Positions 6,248-11,818 of a DNA stretch of 11,818 bases are shown here, in pieces. Every line of letters begins with the position of its first letter. Positions within the stretch are counted from its first letter, which is position 1. A model generated the notes under the pieces. The model was not told where the DNA came from and ran no database searches. It saw only the letters and a list, made by a program, of their open reading frames with translations. The position numbers and the translations under genes are program-made. Origin of the DNA: Chlamydiota bacterium (lineage in GTDB: Bacteria; Chlamydiota; Chlamydiia; Chlamydiales; Rhabdochlamydiaceae); the NCBI GenBank assembly GCA_016866585.1, contig VGMB01000028.1:1-11818 (forward strand), in the 5' to 3' direction.

Positions 6248-6318
6248 CAAGTTACCTTCAGATCAAAATGACAAGATTGATTTTTTCTTGAAACGATTTC
6301 GAAACCAATGGTAACTTG
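6248..6318. repeat. 9-bp inverted repeat upstream of dnaA
   Basis: CAAGTTACC (6248-6256) recurs as its exact reverse complement GGTAACTTG (6310-6318), with 53 bases between the arms. The right arm runs into the TTGACA at 6316. The interval also contains the 8-bp palindrome TTTCGAAA (6297-6304). This could be a regulator site pair or a long-range hairpin in the dnaA leader. Function is unknown. Confidence 0.45.
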
Positions 6319-6375
6319 ACAACATATTACGTGCTAAATCCGTTGCAAGGTTCATTTTAACAAACTGGTACAATT

Positions 6376-7728
6376 ATGATAACAAGCCAGACACAAGATT
6401 CGTGGGATTTCTTTTTAGAGTTCATAGAAGAACGCTGTTCTTCTACAGAATTCGAAAACTGGATATCTCCAATCAAGGTCATCGAATCGACCTCAGACAA
6501 ACTTGTGCTAGAGGTTCCCAATATCTTTGTTCAAGAGTACCTTGTAGATAACTACAAAAAAGACTTAGTGCAGTTTGTTCCAACACTATCCTCTGGTGAG
6601 CCAGCAATAGAGTTCGTGATTGCAGAGCCTAAAAAACAAGCTCAAGCTAACCAGATTTCAGTTCCAGTTAGCGAAATAGCCTCATCTGATATACCAAAGG
6701 AACATCAAGAATTAAGGCTAAATCCTTTTTATACATTTGAAAATTTTATTGAAGGACCATCTAATCAATTTGTAAAATCTGCTGCTCTTGGTGTAGCTGC
6801 AAGACCAGGAAAATCGTATAACCCTTTATTTATCCATGGTGGTGTAGGTCTAGGCAAAACCCACCTGCTACATGCAATTGGCCATACAATAAAACAAAAC
6901 CACAAAAAATTACGTGTTCACGCTATAACAACAGAAGCCTTCATCAACGACTTAGTAGATAACTTAAGAAACAAAACACTAGATAAAATGAAAAAATTTT
7001 ATCGTTCTCTTGATGTACTTCTTGTCGATGATATTCAATTTCTTCAAAACCGCCAAAACTTCGAAGAAGAATTTTGTAATACGTTTGAAACACTAATAAA
7101 CCAGAATAAACAAATTGTTATTACCAGTGATAAACCGCCAGGACAATTAAAATTATCAGAAAGAATGATTGCTAGAATGGAATGGGGATTAGTAGCAAAT
7201 ATAGGCGTCCCTGACCTTGAAACTCGCGTAGCTATTCTACAGCACAAAGCGGAGCAAAAAGGGTTTAAAATACCCCAGAAAGTTGCTTTTTTTATCGCCG
7301 AGCACATTTTCAACAACGTAAGACAACTCGAAGGTGCTATCAATAGATTAAGCGCTTACTGCAGAATGATGGGACTTGATGTAACAGAAGAAGTCGTAGA
7401 AAAAGCACTTAGTGAGCTTTTTCAAATGGCACCATCAAAACGAATATCTGTTGAGAACATCTTAAAAAGCGTTGCAACAATCTATGAAGTGAGAATCAGC
7501 GATCTTAAAGGCAATTCACGCAGCAAAGACATAGCTTTCCCCAGACAAGTTGCCATGTACCTTGCAAAAGAGCTCATCAATGATTCTCTTATTAAACTAT
7601 CATCATCGTTTGGAGGAAAAACACACTCCACTCTTCTGCATGCATGGAAAAAAATATCTGGGCAAGTAGAAACAGATGAGGTATTAAGAAAACAAATTCA
7701 GATGGCAAGACGCAACCTAGAAGCTTAA
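6376..7728 (+). CDS. dnaA: Chromosomal replication initiator protein DnaA (chlamydial DnaA2 position)
   Basis: AAA+ initiator that binds the origin, opens it and loads the replicative helicase. It has 450 residues, the normal length. Domain I is about 1-80 (WDFFLEFIEER, FENWISPIKVI). A short linker, about 83-113, follows. The AAA+ core has NPFYTFENFIEGPSNQF at 116-132, Walker A GGVGLGKT at 155-162, Walker B LLVDDI at 215-220, sensor 1 in VITSDKPP at 248-255, box VII arginines R263 and R267, and sensor 2 in VRQLEGAINR at 315-324. Domain IV carries the DNA-binding signature FGGKTHSTLLHA at 412-423 instead of the usual GGRDHTTVLHA. ATG 6376 gives a normal N-terminus, although no good ribosome binding site precedes it. 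Chlamydiae carry two dnaA genes, and the neighbourhood (TPR gene before, bactofilin after) matches dnaA_2, CT275. Confidence 0.97.
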   Translation: MITSQTQDSWDFFLEFIEERCSSTEFENWISPIKVIESTSDKLVLEVPNIFVQEYLVDNYKKDLVQFVPTLSSGEPAIEFVIAEPKKQAQANQISVPVSEIASSDIPKEHQELRLNPFYTFENFIEGPSNQFVKSAALGVAARPGKSYNPLFIHGGVGLGKTHLLHAIGHTIKQNHKKLRVHAITTEAFINDLVDNLRNKTLDKMKKFYRSLDVLLVDDIQFLQNRQNFEEEFCNTFETLINQNKQIVITSDKPPGQLKLSERMIARMEWGLVANIGVPDLETRVAILQHKAEQKGFKIPQKVAFFIAEHIFNNVRQLEGAINRLSAYCRMMGLDVTEEVVEKALSELFQMAPSKRISVENILKSVATIYEVRISDLKGNSRSKDIAFPRQVAMYLAKELINDSLIKLSSSFGGKTHSTLLHAWKKISGQVETDEVLRKQIQMARRNLEA

Positions 7729-7779
7729 AACCAAAAGAATATATCCTGAAGATAAGTATTCTAACAGAATGAGGACTGT

Positions 7780-8316
7780 ATGTTTAAAAAAAACAGTAAA
7801 GGTATATTAGAAGAAAAAAACATTCTTCAGGAAGAATACAATACCTCTGAGAGAGACTCTTTGACGATGGCTAGACAACCATACTCCGGACTAGAACAAC
7901 TAAGAAATAAGGTTGTTCAAAAAAATGAGACCTATACTAACCAGTCACCAGAAATCCATATAAAGGAAAATGCAAAAGTAGAAGGATCAATTACATTTGA
8001 GTCTTTTGCAATTATTGACGGCTACTTCAAAGGTGAAATACTATCTAAAGGCAGCATTAAGATTGGGCCTCAAGCCATAGTAAAAGCTGATCTTCATCTA
8101 GAAGAAGCTTACATAGAAGGGATTGTAGAGGGAGATTTATGTGTTTCTAAAAAACTGGTACTCAAAAACAGCGCAAAGGTAACTGGAGACATAGTAGCCT
8201 CGAGTATCACTGTGGATGAAGGAGTATCGATTCTAGGCAAGTTACACGTACAAAGAAAAACTCAACCCGAAGAAAAAGAAGAAGAGACTCCTTTTAAAGA
8301 AGAGCCTCTGGTGTAA
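7780..8316 (+). CDS. Bactofilin (CT276-like)
   Basis: Cytoskeletal protein that polymerises without nucleotide and shapes the cell. In Chlamydia the CT276 protein is a described bactofilin (BacA) that affects cell size and shape. It has 178 residues. A disordered, charged N-terminal tail of about 57 residues precedes a right-handed beta-helix core, about 58-157. The core has short repeats typical of the family, such as GSITFESFAIIDGYFKGEI, GSIKIGPQAIVKADL, EGIVEGDLCVSKKLVLKNSA and VTGDIVASSITVDEGVSILG. A glutamate-rich tail closes the protein (PEEKEEETPFKEE). It starts at ATG 7780 with TGAGGA ending 4 bases upstream, 51 bases after dnaA, so co-transcription is likely. Adjacent dnaA and bactofilin genes are the chlamydial arrangement. 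Confidence 0.95.
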   Translation: MFKKNSKGILEEKNILQEEYNTSERDSLTMARQPYSGLEQLRNKVVQKNETYTNQSPEIHIKENAKVEGSITFESFAIIDGYFKGEILSKGSIKIGPQAIVKADLHLEEAYIEGIVEGDLCVSKKLVLKNSAKVTGDIVASSITVDEGVSILGKLHVQRKTQPEEKEEETPFKEEPLV

Positions 8317-8320
8317 TCAA

Positions 8321-8512
8321 TTAAGAACTAAAATCAGGGCTGGATCCCTGAGAATTACATACCTCATTTATTACATTATTAACAGACTCAACACTCAACT
8401 CATTTTCAGAATTCTGATTCTGAAAATTATTCCAATATGATTGAGTTCCATAACTTTTAGCTGCCACTAAGTCATCTAATTCTGATGACTGAATTGAACT
8501 TATAGATGACAT
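8321..8512 (-). CDS. Small acidic Ser/Asn-rich protein of unknown function
   Basis: Protein of 63 residues, rich in serine, asparagine and glutamate (MSSISSIQSSELDDL, NQNSENELSVESVNNVIN), with one cysteine and no membrane segment or signal peptide. I do not recognise the family. Reasons to believe in it: a strong AGGAG 6 bases before the ATG, a plausible promoter upstream, and two palindromic repeats in the leader. Its stop lies 4 bases from the bactofilin stop, in convergent orientation. The Ser/Asn-rich N-terminus is compatible with a type III secretion signal, but that is speculation and many short acidic proteins look like this. No obvious terminator follows it. Confidence 0.65.
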   Translation of the reverse strand: MSSISSIQSSELDDLVAAKSYGTQSYWNNFQNQNSENELSVESVNNVINEVCNSQGSSPDFSS

Positions 8513-8518
8513 AGTTTT

Positions 8519-8550
8519 CTCCTAGGATAAGTTTAAATTACTCCTAGGAT
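8519..8550 (-). repeat. Two copies of a palindromic 10-mer over the start and SD of the 63-codon gene
   Basis: CTCCTAGGAT occurs at 8519-8528 and again at 8541-8550 (plus-strand reading), 22 bp apart, close to two helical turns. Each copy contains the perfect palindrome TCCTAGGA. The downstream copy includes the Shine-Dalgarno AGGAG of the 63-codon gene. The upstream copy lies at its predicted transcript start. They could be a paired operator, or, in RNA, pair with each other and hide the ribosome binding site. Confidence 0.6.
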
Positions 8551-8554
8551 CATT

Positions 8555-8583
8555 ATAATATAAATTTATTTAGATTGTGTTAA
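8555..8583 (-). promoter_or_regulatory. Putative promoter of the 63-codon gene
   Basis: Minus strand TTAACA (8583-8578, 5 of 6 to the -35) is followed after 17 bases by TATTAT (8560-8555). A perfect TATAAT overlaps slightly downstream (8557-8552, 20-base spacing). Either gives a start near 8545-8549 and a leader of about 35 bases. Confidence 0.45.
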
Positions 8584-8621
8584 GATTTCAATCTATTTTT
8601 TACATACTAAATACCAATATC

Positions 8622-9239
8622 TTAAGATTCTAAAAAAGACATAAAAAAACACTCCTTTACACCTGCAAAATAAAACTCATTGCAAATACGTCGCTTAACA
8701 ACAGTAGACAAAGGTTGGATAGATACAAAAAGTACAATTTTATCCGAGTAATTTACAAGCCTATTAATAGATTTTAATCCATTCTCTTTCATAGACATAT
8801 TCGAATAGCTAACATTGAAAAAACTAGCTAATTTCTGACAAATGGGCAAGGTTGAAATATTTCCCTTTATAATCGGAATAATCAAATCAGGGACAGGCCA
8901 AGATATCTTGTAAATAAGAACGGTCATAAGGCTCCCGATGCTGCTAGCGCAGTTCATATTCTCCTCGAAAGCTCGTGCCATGGAAATAGCCGGTCCATAT
9001 GACTCACAAACAAAAGCTTGCTTACATAAAGAATTCGCGAAATCTAAAGAACTACAATTACACTGTTGTGTTATTAAAAAGCAGTATTTGCAGCGATTGC
9101 TTATATCTACTAGCTCAATTTGATGAGAACAAGACCTACACAAAAATCCTGTGTTACAGTCATCTTGGCAATGAATACATAAATTCGGAAAAATGAAGTC
9201 AAGAATGGATTGAATTAATAATCTAGTTACCGCTATCAA
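8622..9239 (-). CDS. ComF-family-like protein with degenerate phosphoribosyltransferase domain
   Basis: Protein of 205 residues with ComF layout. ComF proteins carry N-terminal zinc ribbons and a type I phosphoribosyltransferase fold and are linked to DNA uptake. Here the ribbons are intact: C21xxC24 with C34xxC37 (CIHCQDDCNTGFLCRSC), then C50xxC53 with C60xC62. The rest keeps the order of ComF elements (YGPAISMARAFEEN, DLIIPIIKGN, LPICQKLASFF) but has lost the RGFNQ motif. The PRPP loop, normally LVDDVxTTG, reads VLFVSIQPLST at about 169-179, without the acidic pair. Catalysis is therefore unlikely. The start is a TTG at 9239 that overlaps the preceding large gene by 17 bases and has only a weak AAAG upstream, so the start is uncertain. 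The frame itself is undamaged. Confidence 0.72.
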   Translation of the reverse strand: MIAVTRLLIQSILDFIFPNLCIHCQDDCNTGFLCRSCSHQIELVDISNRCKYCFLITQQCNCSSLDFANSLCKQAFVCESYGPAISMARAFEENMNCASSIGSLMTVLIYKISWPVPDLIIPIIKGNISTLPICQKLASFFNVSYSNMSMKENGLKSINRLVNYSDKIVLFVSIQPLSTVVKRRICNEFYFAGVKECFFMSFLES

Positions 9240-11818
9240 TATTCTTTAAGCTATACTTAGGTTTAGATAAGCTTCCTCTTAAACAGACAATAAATGATTG
9301 GGACCATTTCACTAAAACATGTTGCCTCATTCTTAGATCTATATGTAAATTACCATCAAGATCTACATAAGAAAGAGTTTCTGGATTTAGATAAAACTCT
9401 GATCTTCTTGAATCACTATATGAATTTTTTAATTCATGAAAAAGACATCTACCTTTTCTAATATCGAACTCCGATTCCCCACTTACAGGAACTAAAATAC
9501 TTGAGTCCAATCCTATGTCTTTTATAACATCCAAAGGTATGTCAAGCAGGCTAAACCCTTTTTTATTAGAATTAAGAAAATGAATAGCACCTTTACCAAC
9601 AAAACTTTTTTTATCTCCTAGTTTTCCTCGAAAATCATAAACAGTGAGATTTTTAATCATGAAAGGTTTTTCTCCCAATCTTTTGCCTTTCTCAGATAAA
9701 AGACTAGGCTTAAATTCTCTAAGATGAGCCAGTGGCAAGTAAAGATTCCAGTCATGGGTAATTTGATCTTTTGATATTTGACAAGATTTTAACATTAGAT
9801 TAGCTGCTAAATCTTCTATTTTAAAGTCTTCAAATATCAATTTATCCTTAGATATATGCGCTTTGACTTGTAAAGAATCAAAACAGTAATCCAATAATTC
9901 GCACTTTTCTCCTTTTATATTACCCTGAAATGTAAAGGGTTCATCTGCTGAATCTAATATGAAAAAATGACCCTGCATCGTATACCCAGCTCCGAGCTTA
10001 AGGCAGCTTAGAATGCTTACAAGATCTTTTGGTAAAATTCTTTGAGCTTTAGAATAATTAACATTAATAATACCAAAAAATGAACCATCTGAAATATGAG
10101 AACTCTTCTGTAAATTAGCTTGTATTCCGCTTAATTTCCCATCGACTCGAACCACTTCATACGAATCATTTTTTGGCTTACAAGTAAGCTTAAGTATTTC
10201 TGAACAATCTTTTTCATTGATGCTAATTAATACAGGAGATTCATTTACAATTCCTTTTTCAACATAACAATGTAGAGGAAGGTTATTATACTCAACAATT
10301 GCATCTAAGGATATCTGCGAACTCGAAATTAATACTTCAGCACTTTCTACCTGATACTCTTTATCAAAAAGGCTATACAAACCTGGGTTCAACTTAATTT
10401 TAGATGATAATAAACCGTCGTAAGACTTTAGAGAACAAGAAAGCTTCCAATCAAGATCTGTGCGTAATTTTAAAAGATCCTTATAAGGGATTGAGCTATC
10501 GCATAAATACCTAGAACCTTCAGGCAAAAGAGTAAGATCACAATAAGAGACCTCAGAATTTGATAATTTTTCAGAAAAAACTATAGAATCAATGGAAAAT
10601 TTCCCTACATTTTTCTTTACTGTCGGTATAAATATATCAAAATCAAGCCCCGTAATTTTACATCCTTTAGAACTTGAGAATGAAAGTAAGCTGTGTTTTT
10701 TTTGTTTCATTTGACAAATTACGGGCAAGTTAATTCCTATATCAAACAAAGAACGTAAGTTCATCTCATCTATTAAAAAATTTTCATTTAATTTACAGAC
10801 ACCACTTGCATCTAACTCAACTTTACCTTTTAAATTTTCATATTTGTTAATTCTTAAAAAAGATGAATCAATAATCGCATGTAGAGATTTGACATCAAAA
10901 ACCCTGTTATTGATACCATACAAACCCTTAAGGTCAAATTGCAGGGTTGGGCTTAAATACTTTAAGAGTAAAACATTGATTTGTTGATCATTTGTAATAA
11001 ACTCAGTATATACAGCATGATCATTCCATGAACATTTTTCAAGCTTCCATCTACCATCTTTATAATACCCAGAAAGATCCAAATTATTAATAGCAAATAA
11101 AGATGAATAAACACCATCTGCAGCAGCTTGAAATGTACATCCTTTGATATCATTAAAATTAATAGCTAAAAGGATACTACCACTAATGTCTTGCACGTAA
11201 GATTTATATTTAGTAAAAGTAGAACTAGACAATAGAGAGCTACCGTAAAAACAAGTGTAAATATCCGCGATATTTTCACCTTGGATTTTGGTTGAAATGT
11301 CAAGTTCTTTTAGCTTCATTCCCCTTGCAATTTTACAATTCGCTAGCAATAACGGTTGCGCTAAAAACGTACAACCATCTTTATCAAAAACAATATTCCA
11401 TTCAGAAGTATATTTGATGAATCCATTTAATTCTAAAATATTGATCTTGTCATCTATAACGTTAAACGAAAATCGACTGTCTTTTCTTGGATCAAACGCT
11501 AAATCGGCTAAATTAAATTGAAGCTCTTTACTATACGCAAATATTGATCCTCTTGTATTTTTGATGTTAGCTATAGACAATGATGAGTCATAGTTAAAAT
11601 CACAAAATCCATTTTCAATAAAAAGATCTGTCGAAATGCGAGCTGTAAGTTGTTGAACACTTGCACCTATTTTCCAGTGACACCCCCAATCGTCACCCTT
11701 TTTTTGCATTAGGATGCTACAGCCTCCAGAGGGGAGGTTAAGATAGCCTTTCATGTTTTCTATAAAAGGGCCTACAAACTTCTTAACAAAATCAATTTTA
11801 GCAAATTGTTGTATTTCT
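9223..11818 (-). CDS. Large AsmA/TamB-like envelope protein, 5' end cut by window edge
   Basis: The frame is open through position 11817, so the first internal ATG (11754) is not necessarily the start. It shows 864 residues and ends just inside the ComF-like gene. The sequence is a long run of short amphipathic beta strands with repeating turns. The C-terminal 180 residues or so (VSGESEFDIRKGRCLFHEL, LSYVDLDGNLHIDLRMRQ, FIVCLRGSLSKPKYSLKNI) resemble the C-terminal region of AsmA/TamB/YhdP-type proteins, with a GTLSKP-like end. These are periplasmic repeating beta-groove proteins thought to move phospholipid between membranes. Family membership is inferred from pattern, not from a search. It carries about 23 cysteines, high for this family but in keeping with the disulfide-rich chlamydial envelope. 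An N-terminal membrane anchor would be expected beyond the window. Confidence 0.7.
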   Translation of the reverse strand, partial: EIQQFAKIDFVKKFVGPFIENMKGYLNLPSGGCSILMQKKGDDWGCHWKIGASVQQLTARISTDLFIENGFCDFNYDSSLSIANIKNTRGSIFAYSKELQFNLADLAFDPRKDSRFSFNVIDDKINILELNGFIKYTSEWNIVFDKDGCTFLAQPLLLANCKIARGMKLKELDISTKIQGENIADIYTCFYGSSLLSSSTFTKYKSYVQDISGSILLAINFNDIKGCTFQAAADGVYSSLFAINNLDLSGYYKDGRWKLEKCSWNDHAVYTEFITNDQQINVLLLKYLSPTLQFDLKGLYGINNRVFDVKSLHAIIDSSFLRINKYENLKGKVELDASGVCKLNENFLIDEMNLRSLFDIGINLPVICQMKQKKHSLLSFSSSKGCKITGLDFDIFIPTVKKNVGKFSIDSIVFSEKLSNSEVSYCDLTLLPEGSRYLCDSSIPYKDLLKLRTDLDWKLSCSLKSYDGLLSSKIKLNPGLYSLFDKEYQVESAEVLISSSQISLDAIVEYNNLPLHCYVEKGIVNESPVLISINEKDCSEILKLTCKPKNDSYEVVRVDGKLSGIQANLQKSSHISDGSFFGIINVNYSKAQRILPKDLVSILSCLKLGAGYTMQGHFFILDSADEPFTFQGNIKGEKCELLDYCFDSLQVKAHISKDKLIFEDFKIEDLAANLMLKSCQISKDQITHDWNLYLPLAHLREFKPSLLSEKGKRLGEKPFMIKNLTVYDFRGKLGDKKSFVGKGAIHFLNSNKKGFSLLDIPLDVIKDIGLDSSILVPVSGESEFDIRKGRCLFHELKNSYSDSRRSEFYLNPETLSYVDLDGNLHIDLRMRQHVLVKWSQSFIVCLRGSLSKPKYSLKNIDSGN

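Larger units (their letters stand above)
6073..6375. other. Non-coding region upstream of dnaA
   Basis: AT-rich gap with no convincing open frame on either strand. The left part carries the minus-strand small-RNA promoter. The middle (about 6180-6240) is a T-rich tract. The right part holds the inverted repeat noted separately and a perfect TTGACA (6316-6321) that lacks a well-spaced -10. I looked for the TTATCCACA DnaA box and found at best 6 of 9 matches, so I do not call an origin. dnaA must have a promoter here, but I cannot place it with confidence. Confidence 0.6.

Noticed and set aside
6073..6375. Possible oriC with DnaA boxes upstream of dnaA
   Set aside because: The best matches to TTATCCACA on either strand are 6 of 9, which is expected by chance in AT-rich DNA. 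In chlamydiae dnaA is not necessarily at the origin.
7044..7343. Minus-strand open frame opposite the dnaA AAA+ core
   Set aside because: It mirrors the conserved dnaA coding sequence and has no ribosome binding site or neighbour in support.
8334..8351. TCAGGG/CCCTGA hairpin just after the bactofilin gene
   Set aside because: There is no T run after it and it falls inside the 63-codon gene. It could still weakly terminate bactofilin transcription, but I cannot support that.
8573..8602. AGATTG...CAATCT inverted repeat followed by a T run as a plus-strand terminator
   Set aside because: The stem is only 6 bp with an 11-base loop, it lies some 260 bases after the bactofilin stop, and it overlaps the promoter proposed for the minus-strand gene.
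10962..11521. Short open frames inside the large AsmA/TamB-like gene (both strands)
   Set aside because: They lie wholly inside a long frame with consistent protein character and lack start signals.

Overview
This AT-rich window (roughly 35% GC by eye) most likely comes from a member of the phylum Chlamydiota outside the classical Chlamydiaceae. The main evidence is gene order. Reading across the window, ftsI/pbp3, an ftsL-like gene, rsmH, a CT273-like gene, a CT274-like TPR gene, dnaA and a bactofilin follow the order I recall for Chlamydia trachomatis CT270 to CT276. A mraZ gene, which I believe the Chlamydiaceae lack, and two exported-protein genes are present in addition. The species cannot be fixed from the sequence alone.

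Layout. (1) 1-3655, minus strand: the head of a division and cell-wall (dcw) operon, mraZ > rsmH > ftsL-like > ftsI, with overlaps of 17 and 8 bases and a gap of 2 bases. ftsI runs off the left edge. (2) 3656-3903: a divergent control region with two sets of 10-bp-spaced TGGG-like repeats that look like MraZ operators. (3) 3904-4832, plus strand: a CT273-like coiled-coil protein and a small TPR protein. (4) 4847-6044: a divergent pair of exported-protein genes. One is an unknown secreted protein (minus strand). The other is a cytidylyltransferase-fold enzyme with an N-terminal signal peptide (plus strand). (5) 6045-6375: a 331-base gap. It holds a complete-looking minus-strand small-RNA unit (promoter, about 60 bases, perfect intrinsic terminator) and an inverted repeat in front of dnaA. 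(6) 6376-8316, plus strand: dnaA and a bactofilin. (7) 8321-11818, minus strand: a 63-codon gene of unknown function with its own promoter and palindromic repeats, a ComF-like gene that has lost its phosphoribosyltransferase motif, and a very large AsmA/TamB-like envelope gene open at the right edge.

How the genes fit together: most of the window concerns cell division and growth. MraZ and RsmH act as regulator and rRNA modifier, FtsL and FtsI make septal peptidoglycan, DnaA starts replication, and the bactofilin is a cell-shape cytoskeleton. The MraZ-like repeats may tie the divergent CT273/CT274-like operon to the same control.

The observations I would follow up first are the candidate small RNA at 6043-6106, the exported eukaryote-like cytidylyltransferase, the double MraZ operator, and the palindromic repeats that could mask the ribosome binding site of the 63-codon gene. 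No CRISPR array, tRNA, rRNA, insertion sequence or prophage signature was seen.
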